From Apostichopus japonicus (lineage: Eukaryota; Echinodermata; Holothuroidea; Aspidochirotida; Stichopodidae): a stretch of 64,000 bases of DNA. Under the pieces are notes generated by a model. The model made no database searches. It saw only the letters and a list, made by a program, of their open reading frames with translations, and was not told the origin of the DNA. The stretch covers positions 3,951,001 through 4,015,000 of the forward strand of contig NC_092561.1 of the NCBI RefSeq assembly GCF_037975245.1, read 5' to 3'. The position numbers and the translations under genes are program-made. Positions 1 to 14,400 of the stretch are shown one piece after another (position 1 is the first letter of the stretch; each line of letters starts with the position of its first letter).

Positions 1-180
1 AATTGTTTCTATAGCACTCAAATTATATTTGTTATTAATTTATTATTTTCATTTTTACATTTTTGCATTGACTATGACATATAAAGTCTGAAACTGTGCC
101 TAAATTCATCTTTAAACATTGTATGCAACCAAATTATTAATCTATACTGCCAAAGTATCAATTGAATTAAGGGGACATGC

Positions 181-403
181 TTAGGTTACCCTTGCTCCCT
201 GCTACCTACCGTCACCACTTTCCCCCCACCCCAGTTTACCCCATTCCCGTTAACACACCTGTAACCTGGACACGTAAGATACTCCTAGGTTTGGTATCTT
301 GTTGGGATGCTTGGTCAGGATGAGCTTGGGTAACCCTTGCTCCTCCTGCTACCTAACGCCACCCCTTCCCCACCCCCTGTTTACCCCATTCCTGTTAACA
401 CAC
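181..403 (-). repeat. Partial tandem copy of exon 12 3' end and following intron
   Basis: The segment covering the last ~70 bases of exon 12, its donor and the following C-rich intron recurs with a 145-bp period: GTTAACACACCTG occurs at 249 and 394, followed in both by the exon-end sequence. The left copy has a one-base difference (TATCTTGTTG against TATCTGTTG on the plus strand) that shifts the frame if read through. A fragment of a third C-rich intron copy starts near 181. Confidence 0.75.
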
Positions 404-550
404 CTGTAACCTGGACACGTAAGATACTCCTAGGTTTGGTATCTGTTGAGATGCTTGGTCTGGATGAGCTGTTTGCAGCTCTTTATGATACATGTTGAGA
501 GCTGCACTTTCATTATTCTGTCGCAAAGTTCCACCACCACCTGTTGGAAT
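404..550 (-). CDS. cpRas1-like exon 12 (vWA continuation)
   Basis: 147 nt, phase 0-0. Encodes IPTGGGGTLRQNNES and ends NLGVSYVSRLQ, matching the vWA helix-1 region where family members read YVSRLQ followed by Cys. The donor is CAG|gtgtgt. The 3' half plus donor is duplicated 145 bp further left, at about 259-330. Confidence 0.68.
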
Positions 551-3500
551 CTAACAAACCAAAAACAGAAAACGCAAAATGAATTTTACTTTTGATTTGC
601 ATGTTAACTCTTGTTTTATACTTATTTCAGTCTTTGGGGATAACTAACCTGAATCTAGCCTGGACTGAGAACAAGACTCAACAACTTCTAATAGACTCTC
701 ATTTTCTATCTTACCTGTATGTTTGGCCGCTGCCTTTTAACTTCCCCTTTCCATATCTCACACTCAGGCACGTAGCCAATGGGGGGGGACGGATGGGGCA
801 ACCACCCCCTCCACCCCCCCCCCCCTTGAGCATAGTTTTTGTATTTTTTTTATGATATCGCAATTAAATTCAAAATAGAAAATGCTTAGATCTGGGAGGC
901 ATTTTCGGCCACAATTTTCTTGTACATTTCGCACCAACTCATGTTGGCGCTACGCTTAGATAGTTTGCCTACAAGCTTCGCCCCTCCCTTGACAAATTCC
1001 TCACTACGCTAACACTGTTGTGTCGATGCAGAAGGAATGCCTTTTGGAAAACCGTGGCAGTACAAACGTTCATGATTGTCAGTATTCTTATAATTACGAA
1101 ACAAAACAAAAAGACCTCGCTTGGTTGTGGCATACATACCTCTGTCGTTACTGACATGCTGCCAGAAATATCAACACAGAATATGATGACAGTGTCGTCC
1201 CCGCTCTCTGAACCGGGGGAAAGTACGTAAGTCATATCACCTTGAGAAGGAAGATCCACAGCCATCGTGGAGATTAGGTTTTCAAGACCACAAAATTCAC
1301 ATCTCCAAATCTAGTGAGGAAAAGAAAATGCATCAATTTTTACAGGTTTTTTTATTTTTTTATATTTCTTTCCTTCTTTGTAATTTTCATCTTAATCCAT
1401 ATTTGGACGATACTCTTTATCAGATCAACAAGGCTGAAGAAAATACTCTTTTTTTATTTCTTAGAATAAAACAATCCACACATTTCTTAGAAATATAAAA
1501 TGCCACATGGAAAACAGTGTAATATGTTTGAAATGAAGATTAATTTAACAGTAATATATATATACATCCCAGCATTTTTGTCAGACTGCAAACATTAAAA
1601 CAGTACTTATCAGTTACAAGTATGTACTATAGTAGTAGCCAAACCAAGAATACAGGAATATCATTTTATCCAATTATCTCACATCCTTAATTTGCTCTTT
1701 AACATCTTGTTGCTGAAAATACTGTTCACTAGTGTAAAGGTAAATTAAACTCTAGCCAAAGATCCAGTTTTCTACTGTAGGGTTGAAATTGATAGCAAAG
1801 TGTGACCTGACCTAGATAAATCCTTCTAAGAGTGGACCAGTTTCCTACTGTAGGGTAAATGTGATAGCTAAGTGTGACCTGACCTAGATAAACCCTTCTA
1901 AGAGTGGACCAGTTTCCTACTGTAGGGTAAATGTGATAGCTAAGTGTGACCTGACCTAGATAAACCCTTCTAAGAGTGGACCAGTTTCCTACTGTAGGGT
2001 AAATGTGATAGCTAAGTGTGACCTGACCTAGATAAACCCTTCTAAGAATGGACCAGTTTCCTACTGTAGGGTAAATGTGATAGCTAAGTGTGACCTGACC
2101 TAGAAAAACCCTTCTAAGAATGGACCAGTTCCCTACTGTAGGGTAAATGTGATAGCTAAGTGTGCTAAGCCTATAAACCCTTCAACAAAGAGTGGACCAG
2201 TTTCCTAATGTAGGGTTAAATGTGATAGCAAAGTGTGACCTTACCTAGATAAACCCTTCTAAGAATGGACCAGTTTTCTACTGTAGGGTTAAATGTGATA
2301 GCAAAGTGTGCTAAGCCTATAACCCTTCTAAGAGTGGAGGTTACTATGTCTCGACCCATTCTCAAGTGCAATGTATCTGTTTGCCTGTGAGTTTACCAAA
2401 GTCTCAAAACCCACTGCTCATACTTTACAAGCAAACATACTACAATACTGGCAGCAGATAAGATGAGTAAACATTGAGCAAGTTCATCAATTTATAACCA
2501 CCTGAATCAACAAAGCTCTGAAAATGTTTACCTAGACCAGCTTGAAATTATATCCTTATGATTGTTATAAACAACAATAATAGTGCTATCATGTAGGAAA
2601 TAACAAATACCAGTCTCGAGACATTAACATGTTATTACTGTTATAAACAACAATGATGGTGCTATCATACACTGTAGGATATAAAAATACCATTGTTGAG
2701 ACATTAACATGTTATTACTGTTATAAACAACAATGATGGTGCTATCATATACTGTAGGAAATAACAAATACCAGTCTTGAGCAATAACATGTTATTACTG
2801 TTATCAACAACAATGATGGTGCTATCATATAGGATGAAACAAATACCAGTCTCGAGACATTAACATGTTATTACTGTTATCAACAACAATGATGGTGGTA
2901 TCATGTATAGGATGAAACAAATAGAAGTCTCAAGACATGAACATGTTATTACTGTTATAAACAACAACGATGGTGCTGTCATATAGGATATAACAAATAC
3001 CATTTTCGGGATATTAACATGTTATTACTGTTATAAACAACAATGATGGTGCTATCATATAATGTAGGATAACTTAAGACATTGTTAACAAGAGTCAGAA
3101 CAGCAGGACATAAAATACAGAAAGTAATTCTGTAGTAAAATCCAATTCATTCTTCCTTTAATTTACTGAAATGTAAATATGATGAGTTCATTCTAAAACA
3201 ACTTATTTTGAGATCTCTCAAATGACTTTCTGCAAAGACAGTTGTCATAGATACTCAGGAAATATAACTCTATGATGGGTTAAATTGGAAATATTTAGTA
3301 GAATTAATTTTAAACTGTGATTTTGACCTAATTGATCACAAATGTGTTAATTTGTTTTCAAGTATATTAGCTGCCTTGAAGGAAGGAGCTGGTAAAGGAA
3401 GTAAAGATGCCAATTATTGCATAATATTCTATGAATATTCAACACGTATCTTATCGCAACCACAAGACAGAAACGTCTCCATTAATTAGCAAAACACTGA

Positions 3501-6500
3501 CATTTTAGTATCGTACCATGACTGATGCTGGGCTTTTGCATTTCCAAGATTTTTAGCTGTTTTGAGTAAAATCTCAAGTTTATTCCCGACATGTCTCAAT
3601 TTAAACTGCATTTTCTAAGTTGAATTGTTTGAGTTGTTGTCCAGATAAATGAAGACAATTGATTGGTTTTTGAATTAAATTTTAGTCTGGGCAGAATCTT
3701 TGTCAAGACTCAGATGGAATTATTGATTATGCAACATTTGTTGAGGAATGTTACCAGGAGGTGTCTTTAAGTTTTCATCAATCGCATTCTCTTTCAAGCT
3801 TTAATGTGTTTCATGAAGTTGCTGCATAGCAGTGATGAATCATAAGTCTGATTTTGGGTGAGAGAAGGGGGTTGGGGGGGGGTGGAAGTATGCTGTTATG
3901 TTCTTACCATGCCTCTTTCATCTTCTACGACATTACTAAGATGAGAGAGCATCGATGAACACCTTTCACAAGGAACTGGCTTACCCTCCACTACTTGGGA
4001 GGGCTTTGACAGGGTATCAAACTTCACTGCCACGATATTAGTATCCGCCCGCCGCACCTTCTTGGTACCTGCATGGAGAGCAGAGCAATAAACTAATGAT
4101 ATATTTGAAAGAGATGTCTAAACATCAGGAAGTACATATAAGAAGGGTTGGAACAGAAGCGCTCATTGCAATTTATGGTCGACTTATAAGATTGACTCTA
4201 TAGTCGTTAGACGAGACACAACCTTCCAGGCTCGTAGCCAGGGGGGGGGGCGAAGGGGGCAGCCGCCCACCCCCTTGTGCATATTTTTTAATGTTTTTTT
4301 TTTAATGTTTTTATGATATTGCTAGTATTTTCAAAAGAGAAAATGCTAAGATGCAACTTACAAGGCCTGGGAAGTGCCTGGGAGCATTTTCAGCCAAAAT
4401 TTTCCTTGTACGCTTCGCGCCAACCATGGTGGCGCTACGCTTAGATAGTTTGTAATGCCGAATCTACAGTTTCGCCCCTCCCGTGGCAAATTCCTGGCTA
4501 CATGCCTGCAACCTTCATGGTAAAGGTATCATTAAATAGAATGGTGTGACTCACCTAAACTTTTCTTTAATGCCACATAGCTGTAATCATCCTCATTTGG
4601 TTGTGATGTTCGTCTTGAAGGGGGGAGGGGTGGAGGTAATGGACCACTACTTCCTTCTGTGAAAGAAATTAAATGTATGCAAATTAATTTTTTTTTGCAT
4701 CAGAGGGTAATGCAAAACAATAAAATAATTAGAATATTGCACAAATTAAGGCAGTAAAACCCGACAAACGTGATCACCATGGGATACAGATACAGCGACA
4801 GAAGAACAGACAAAATATCACAAAATTGGTCAAATTGATTGATTGATCGAAGTTATTCAACCAGGAATTTCTAACTCAGTGGTTTGTTGTGATGGAACCT
4901 CGACATGCAGCTTACATGCTTTTCAAATGATTGAACTTGTTGAACAGCAAGGAGATGGTATCATCTGATTAAAAATCTTCCTTAAAACCTATTCAGAAAT
5001 AATTAATTAATTAATTACAATAAAAAAGGATTGAGCCTAATTTGACTGGGTCTGTTCCTTTCATTACTTAATGAAGAGTCAATAGTTAGTTAACATCAAG
5101 TTTTAGTTTTGGCAAATTATACAACCATTTAACAAATGTAATATAGCAGACTGCTTCCACCAAAAGGTCCATAACAATTTGCATATGACAATGAAACTGT
5201 TTATTTCCAACATAAAAGATAAGTACATTTTAAACAAGAATTCAATACATATAATCAAATAATCATGGTATTATATTTATTTCAATGAAAACTACCAAAG
5301 ATCTAATATGAATAGGCATCCTTGCGAACCAGTCATTTTCAGTATAAGGAACTGATTTGTGAAGAGCTAAATGATTCCATTTGAGCAAGGGTATAACAAT
5401 CTGTTGCCATGGTAACATTCAAACATAGACTAATTACTTCCTGAGAGATGAATAATTATAACTCTAATGAACCGTTGAAAGCTTATATTCGTTATAACCT
5501 GGTTCTGTCCTTCCTTCTCATATTGTTTTGACCTCAAACTTCAAAATCGTTACCTTGCCTTTATTCATAACCTAAGCCACTCACTGCTATCAGCCTATCA
5601 ATGCACAATTTTTTTCCACAAATTTTTTTCTCAATGCGATACATAGAGAAAACTTTTCTAGTTGCAATTCCGTGTAAAAGCTATTTTGAAATCCAAAAAA
5701 CTACTTGAAAGAAACTATCACAGAACCACTCATCCGTACGCTTAATTAAAACATATCTTAATTATCTACACTGCTTAAAGTACTACTCGAAAAGAAATTC
5801 CTACGGAACCATCAATCACACGTTTGAAAAATATCTGAAATATCTAGACAGCTAAAATTGATGTCTTCAGTACCTCCAACAGCATCATAGACTCTGGGAA
5901 CTTCAGTGTATACAGCTCTCTGGCCCCTGCCTGTTTTCCAGGCTGTTCCTTTCTTCGTTACCTTCTGTTTCTGAGGCATGTTAGGATTGTCATATATGGT
6001 GTCAACACCAGGTTTCTGAACTAGATTAAACCAGAAAATTTAAGAGTTATACTTTGACAAGATTTTATTTGTTGTTCTGGTAGAGATTTTAAAAGGCCAC
6101 ATTTTATGCATTATATTATTAAAACACAAACTGTTGCCTACTGTACCATGACAGTCTAAATTATCTCATCATGTTACATCAGATTCCCTACAATCACATT
6201 ATGATATGGTATCTCTCCCCCACCCCCCCCCTCCCCCAAGAATTAGCCCTTTGAAAAGGAATGAACACATGATAGTGTCATCACCAAGACAAGCTTGTCT
6301 TGTAAACAACACCAACTGTCTGTCTGTCTGTCTGTCCGTCCGTCCGTCCGTATGTATGTCTAAATAAAGACAATGATATCGCACTGTCCGACGTTCTTAA
6401 AAACATGAGACTAGTATAGCTGAATAATGTTCCAATATCCAAGATATTTGCTTGCAAGATTACACACAATAAAGAATGCTTTAAGCAAATTCAAAAGAGA

Positions 6501-9500
6501 ACAGTTGACACCCCCACCCCCCCCCCCCCTCTAGTCCTCTCCCTCTGCTCTCATTAAGCCTTATCGATTCACCTGGTATTAAACACAACTTTTCTTCATA
6601 AATCCAAACTATAACTCAGGCTCCCAGATGGCATTTGAAGAAGACTACCACTTTCAGATACAGTATGCAGTTTACTCAATAGATAGAGAAAAAGAAGCTC
6701 ATATCATTAATATATGATTAATATAATACAAGATCATATTATTCATGTGCATCCATTTTCAACATCCATCCACAAGTTACATGAAGCATACTTAATTCAT
6801 TGATAAATGTGACATTCATAAAAAAAAAATCTTAAAGTAAATAAGTTTGTTAGGTTAGTAACTTCTACAAGACACTGCACCAGGATATTTGCAATGTTAT
6901 TCCATTGTATTTTATACAGTATAGCAAATTACTAAGCCAAGTACATGATAGGATAAACTGATGAGTCCTAACCTTATCAACAGTCAGAGCAACTTTTTTA
7001 AATTTGCTGAGTGAGTTTACAAAATAGAATGCCTGGGAGGTAAATATTAACAATAATACTTGACTTTTGCAGAAGAAGAGATTATATAAAGGTTAGAAAA
7101 ACAGCAAGGTAAAGCAGTGGTGACAAACAGCGTCATATACACTCAATGGTGTTGTTATTAAATTGATCTGTAGCTATACAAACATATAGGTACAGCTCTA
7201 TACAATACTACAACAGAGAACAAGGCATAGTGTATTAATATGCAAAGCCACATACTGTTAGTAAGCATCATATTATACATCTGGTTATAAGTTTCAATGG
7301 AAATTAATTAGATAATTAGGCTAAACTAACAAGTCAATGTTGACATTAATCTATTCACATATATAATCTGTTTCGCACATCTGAACAAAGCTAACGTCAC
7401 CATCAATTGGGAATTCCCCGATATCTCCTATCTTTTCTATCTAATTAGAAGATCTGGGTGGATTTAGACCTTTTTTTATTAAATGTCCAAATGTTCAGGT
7501 AGTTCTGACAAAGTAATATATATATTGGAAAATCCTTCTCAGCTGTTCTCGACATCTAGCTAGACCTAGATATCTCCAACTTGAGTATGGAATAGTGAAT
7601 TATTAATTGGAAACGGTCCTCTAACCAATCTCATCTTACATTGAGATTAATTAAACATTTAATTTCATATCTGGTACCAATATTTTATTAGGGACTGTTC
7701 AAAATTACTTTTTTTTTACTTCCCCAGAATGGGAAGAGGGAACCCTGAAATTAGACGGTCCCTTATCTAGGTAGGCGTTTTCATCCTGTTCTCCTTTCCT
7801 CTGATATATGTTAAATCCCCCCCCCCCCCCACATTACTAAAACTAAACCTCAAAGCAAAGTACTTCAGGACTGTTAATGTAGTAACAGTTGTGTTATGAG
7901 TTAGGCCACAGAGAAAAGAGATAGCAATTTGGTGTTGTAAAGGTGAGGACAAAATTCTCTTCTAAGCATGTATGCATATAGTTGTGTTATGAGCTGGCCA
8001 CAGAGAAAAGAGATAACAAAGTATAAATGGTGTTTTGAGGGTGAGGGCAATATTCTCATATAAGCATGTATGCATATCGTTGTGTTATGAGCTACGCCAC
8101 AGAGAAAAGCAAAAACAAGGTCAAAAATGGTGTTTTGAAGGTGACAACAATATTTTCTTCTAAGCATGTATGCATATAGTTGTGTTATGAGCTAGGCCAC
8201 AGAGAAAAAAGAGAAACCAAGGTCAAAAATGTGTTTTGAAGGTGAGGGCAATATTTTCTTCTAAGCATGTATGCATATAGTTGTGTTATGAGCTAGTCCA
8301 CAGAGAAATGAGTTAGCAAAGTATAAATGGTGTTTTGAGGGTGAGAATTTATTCTCATCTCAGCATGTATGCATATCGTTGAATCAATTGCAATGGATAC
8401 AACCCACAAGCAACACCAGATGAATTTGAAGCCAGATTTAATGTTTGAAGAGAGGCGTTGATCCACATGGAGGAAGCAGGGCGAAAGCTGTTTGTTGCTG
8501 TAAAGTGATCTGGTAACTTACTTGAAAGTGGAGTGTAAATCGAAGACTGTTCACCGGGTAACTTACTCTGGAGGAGTGGTGTATAGGTCGTGTCTGGGAC
8601 TTCTGGTAAGCCAGCATTATCATAAATTTCTGTAAGAAACACAAAACAAATAAAGGTTAACTGCATATGTGAGTGTTTGGGGCTAATTAGTAGATGTTTC
8701 TGTTTATTAGATCTGTTCTTAGTCTCTGCCTTATACTTGACTTACTATATAACATCATCATGTTTTCATTATCTCAGGGATGCCAACCTCTTGACACAAA
8801 AAAAAACAGACTGGATATCCTAAAAAAAATCATATTTTGGAGAGAAAAATCAAATTTTCACGAAAACTTGACACTACCACTGGCCTGTTGGCCCCGGGCC
8901 AGTAAAATGTCAGAAAAATGTTTTACTGGTAAGAACGGGCAAGGAAAATGTTTGCTTTTTCATTAACATTTAATGAGAAAATTGTAAAGCTGCCGATTCT
9001 GCGTATTTCCCGCCCATGTAGGCTCCTTGTTCAACGTGTTTGTCAGGGTTTGGGGGGCTTACTTCTATGCGATTCAGCTTTCTTTAAAAAAAATGAAAAA
9101 TGAAAAAAAAAAAGATGAAAAATCGTGTTTTCAAGAGGCAATATCATATTATCGTATTTCACTTGTTTTATAGTACTAAATACGATAAAATCGTACTGGT
9201 TGGCATCTCTGTTACCTGCATGGGGCTCCTTGCCATTCTTTTCTACATGGTTTTCACCTGTGTTTACTTAAACCCTTCATTACTTTTCTTACATGGTCTT
9301 AAGTTATTATTTTAATTGTCTTTCTTTATTGACTTTCAATATAAGTTATGTCACATGGTGTACTTAATACCACTCCTGTATTTCTTAACTGCAAGACTCG
9401 TCCGTAACAATTTTCATTAACCTATGAACAAGTTTCTTTCGATTACATCATCTTTCAGTATCTCCTGTTTAACTCACGTGTTTCTTGACCTGGTCTCTGG

Positions 9501-11388
9501 CCACCCGATGATGCTCCGAATACCGCATTATCGTAAGCTAAAGCAAATCAATAAAAAACGTTACAGTATGAGCAAATTACTATATGAATGAAAAGATAAT
9601 CAGTTTTGTTTGCAAAGAAACTATAGTACACTATAAGAGACAGAATTCAGGAGAACTTTATTAATTGTAAACAGCAGACATTTAAAGAAAAAAGGAGTAC
9701 ATTTATTTCCTTTGATTATTTCATCATTGATTTGCACATGTGTAAATCATGTGACTGACATTAATATGAAAAACTGATCACTTTTGTTTGCACAGGAACT
9801 ATAGTACTTTATAAGAGACAGAATTCAGGAGACCTTTATTAATTGTAAAGAGCAGCCATTTGTAACATCACAACAATAAAAAGGAGTGAATTTATGTCCT
9901 TTGATTATTTCATCATTGATTTGTACATGTGTAAATCATGTAGTAACTGACATTGAAACATTACACAAAGGGTATATCAAACTGTGTAGTAATTCTGAAC
10001 AAAGTCAAGAGGACATCAAGTACTCCCATTGAGGGAGTCAGAACTAAAGATAAGTACCTGTACATCAAAATATCTTCAACAGAACTTTCATGTTTCATCA
10101 TGCTCTTTTGTCTGATTCTGTAGATCAGAGATTCATTGACTCAATTGTATACTTTATTCAAAGCAGTGTTATGACCTATGACCTTTTATTAAATGACAAG
10201 GACACATTTGATTGCTTTAAAGCTACTTATCAAATTGATTGGGAAAACTTAAAAATTGTCAATATTAGCCTAAATTTTATTATCATATGAAGCTAAATAA
10301 TTGCTAATAATATTCAAAAGTATTTTTATGGAGTTTCTGTATATATTTTATATATATGGAGCTGTCTGTTAGGTTGACTATAATGTATGTGATTCTACAA
10401 TACCACACACATACAGCTGTCTGTTAGCTTGACTATCATGTGTGTGATTCTACAATACCACACACATACAGCTGTCTGTTAGCTTGACTATCATGTGTGT
10501 GATTCTACAAAACCACACACATACAGCTGTCTGTTAGGTTGACTATAGTGTATGTGATTCTACAATACCACACACATACAGCTGTCTGTTAGGTTGACTA
10601 TAATGTATGTGATTCTACAATACCACACACATACAGCTGTCTGTTAGCTTGACTATTGTGTGTGCTTCTACAATACCACACATATACAGCTGTCTGTTAG
10701 CTTGACTATCATGTATGTGATTCTACAATACCACACACATACAGCTGTCTGTTAGCTTGACTATCATGTACGTGATTCTGCAATACCACACACATAGCTA
10801 TCTGTTAGCTTGACTATCATGTATGACGGTGTGGTGGAATTATTAATAGTTGTCCAATTCTTCTGAGCCATGACCATACTTGATAAGTTTTGTGAACTAA
10901 TGACCATAACTTCCTTTAAGTTGAATTGGAGTTCAACTGTTCACATAATCTACTGTACAGTACTTACTTCTTTGTGGAGATCTTGGTTCACCGTTAGAAC
11001 TTGCACCAAAGATGGCATTGTCGTAGACTTCTGTGAAAGTGAAAACATTAGTCTGAATCAGAATCAATGTATCATGTTACAATAGGTAAATACAAACAAT
11101 CAAACATAATGTTTAGATATGAAATGAAACTGAGGAAAATCAATGGTGAACAATGCCAGACACAATAACTTTATATTAGGGGCTCTACTACAACCCTAGT
11201 CAAGCAATATATATATATATATATATATATACAGTATATATATATTTATATAGAGTTGGTTGGTTGGCGTCTATCTTGGCGCAGAGTGCTCATGGACAGA
11301 GCGGAATATATGTTCAACTCAGTTGTCTGATGATCGCTCAATGCGTGAAACTCTGAGTAAAACTACTAGTGTTCCACTAGTCTCAACA

Positions 11389-11438
<50 letters not shown>

Positions 11439-14400
11439 CTGTATTACTGAGGGCCTTCTAAGTACAAAGTTTGTCCTATACTCTAGATTTACAACCTGAT
11501 CAATGCCAAATGTTGTTGTTAATTCGGTAATGACTTTATTGGGTCATCCATTTGCAGGGCTAAGAGCACAAGATTCCTGAAGAAGTCTGTTGACAAACTT
11601 GTAGTAAATGCAAGAACTAATAATTATGTAGAATAGGATCACTAAACCCAGTCAAATCAGACCTAAATTGTTGTTAAACCCTAATAATGATTTCCTAGCT
11701 GGGGAACAGCAAGAAAATATATCATTCTTTATGTCAAACACACACCTCACAGTGAATCATATGACTTACGGTTTGCAACACTGTTGGGTTGGACTCGACC
11801 TTTATGATCGCCACGGAAACCAGGATTGTCATAGTCAGCTATGGAGGAGAAAGATGGAAACGACCAACTGTCAGTGTATAAATCAAATGTTATTATAATT
11901 CAGTTGACCAATGAAAACTTCTGTATACTGTCACATGCAAACTATTATCTAAAATTGACCAATGTCAATCAAAAGGAGAGCTTTGAATTTACATAAGAGT
12001 TAAACTCAACAGTAAATCAGTACTAGATCATATGTACTGTAGGTCACCAGGATCGGTATTGGCATGTGAAATATTATATTGCAACCAGTGCATACAATAA
12101 CTAATTTACAATTCAACAGTACAGCAGTTCCCAATCTTGAGTGGTTTTCCCCAAGATCTATTTATAGTAAATACTTTGAAAGATCTGATAGCTGTAAGCT
12201 GTGTAAGAAGTACAGATGGTAATTAAGTTTTCATATCTTTATCTAATTCTAGATGATAAAGTCAAAGAGATATCATTGTAATTCATTTTAGTACATAGGT
12301 GTAAAGGTTATTTACAACTATAACTACCATGTACAACCGCGTGTCAAGTGACATGAACTAAACAAATGCTATTAACCACGGTATAATATAATACTGTTAA
12401 GCACAGTATAATATAATGCTGTTAAGCACAGTATAATATAATGCTGTTAACCATGGTATAATTAAATGCTATTCTATGTATAATTTAATGTCAACCAGGG
12501 TATAACTAATTAATGCCATTAACCAGGGTGTAATTTAATGCTATTAACCATTGTATAATTTAATGCTATTAATCATGGTATAATTTAATGCTATTAACAA
12601 GGGTATAATTTGATGCTATCAACCAGGGTGTAATTTAACACTATTAACCAGGATACTATTTAATGCTATATTAACCAGGGTATCATTTAATGCTATTAAC
12701 CAGGGTATCATTTAATGCTATTAACCAGGGTATCATGTAATGCTATTAACCAGGATATCATTTTATGCTGTTAACCAGGATACTATTTAATGCTATTAAC
12801 CAGGGGATCATTTAATGCTATTAACCAGGATACCATTTAATGCTACTAACCAGAGTATCATTTTATGCTATTAAAAAGGATATAATATTCACAGTGGTAT
12901 CATATAACGCTATTAACGGGAGTGTAATTTAATACTGTTAACCAGGGTATATATATTTAATGATATAAACCATTGATATCATTTAATGCTATTAACCAGG
13001 ATTAACCAGGGTATCATAATTTGCAGTGTAAATTTTGTGTAGTAGTTTTGCAGTCTCTTGTAAAATACTATATGGTTTCTGTGTATAAAAACTGTTCTAC
13101 AAGTTTGCAGTTGTGTGTACAGTACATTAGCAACTAAGTTGTCCACTTTATACCAGACAATTTACTTCCGGTTAACAGACATGTAGCACTATACTGCACT
13201 GTACAAATATCAGTAACTCAAAACCTTATATAGACATCAAAAAATAGTTATATACAGTATCTCAATACAAGCTGAATTATTTTCTTATCAAGAAATAAAC
13301 CAGACTTTAGATATTTAACAACACAGTGATGTTAGGGAATAATTCATATTCCAATTCCTGGCTTGGCCAAAATGTAACTTTTTTTCTTCTCACATTACCT
13401 AGCTATGTGATGCATGCCAAACACAGTGGTTCATTTCATTGTTGAATTGATATCCATATATGAATGCTGCTAATAACAGACAATACAGTCAAGGTTAACA
13501 AGCTGAGGTAAGGCACACAACTATTGTCCAGGCTGCAATATGAATGGAGTAGTGTGCCATGCAAACTTACTGTATGCCTGTGTGCTATTTCTATTGTGTT
13601 CTTTTGAAAAGTGATTCCTTGGCAAGCCAAATTAACACAGTATTCAAGCATTACATATAGAATGGTGGGCTCATAATTGACGCACTTAAGGAGTTGATGC
13701 TGTTTGCTATGCTCTGAGCCTCTAAGCTCAGACAGGTCAGGTCCCAGAGAGTAGTAGTATCATGTTGAGGTAATTTTGGTTATTTTTAGGGAGTTAGATT
13801 TCCAAATGCCAGAATTTTCGAAATTTCAGACACAGTTAATTTTATTGGTGAACAAATATTAAACTTCTTATAACTGCTAAGTATAAAACTTTGATATCAT
13901 AAAAAAAATACAAAAAATATGCTCGAGGGGGGAGGGGCGGTCCCCCCTTTGCTCCCCCTTTGGCTATGGCAAGCGTTTAGAAATCTTGTAGGAAACAGGG
14001 CAAATTGTAACCCAGTGAACTCATATTGATGTGGATCATATATATATGATTGTACGTACTTACACTCATACACAAGAGATGTACAGACATTATTTTCTAT
14101 TTATATATAGCCAAACAAAAAAACTATGCCACCAAATATTGGAGGGGGGATAATATATACTATATCTCCCCACCTAAAATATTGGGGGTGGACATGTCCC
14201 CCCCGTCCCCCCATGATCGCCACCCATGTGAGAGAACACTTCATATGACAGACTCTGTGTTCTTCCATCACTACAGGTAAAACTATTGTAGCAGCTTTTA
14301 GTGTCATTGAATGCAGTCCAGACTCAAGCCTATGACAATTCAAAGGTGATCAATGGACTTAATTGCAGCTATCTGTGATGTTTTCCCAACTATAGAGATA

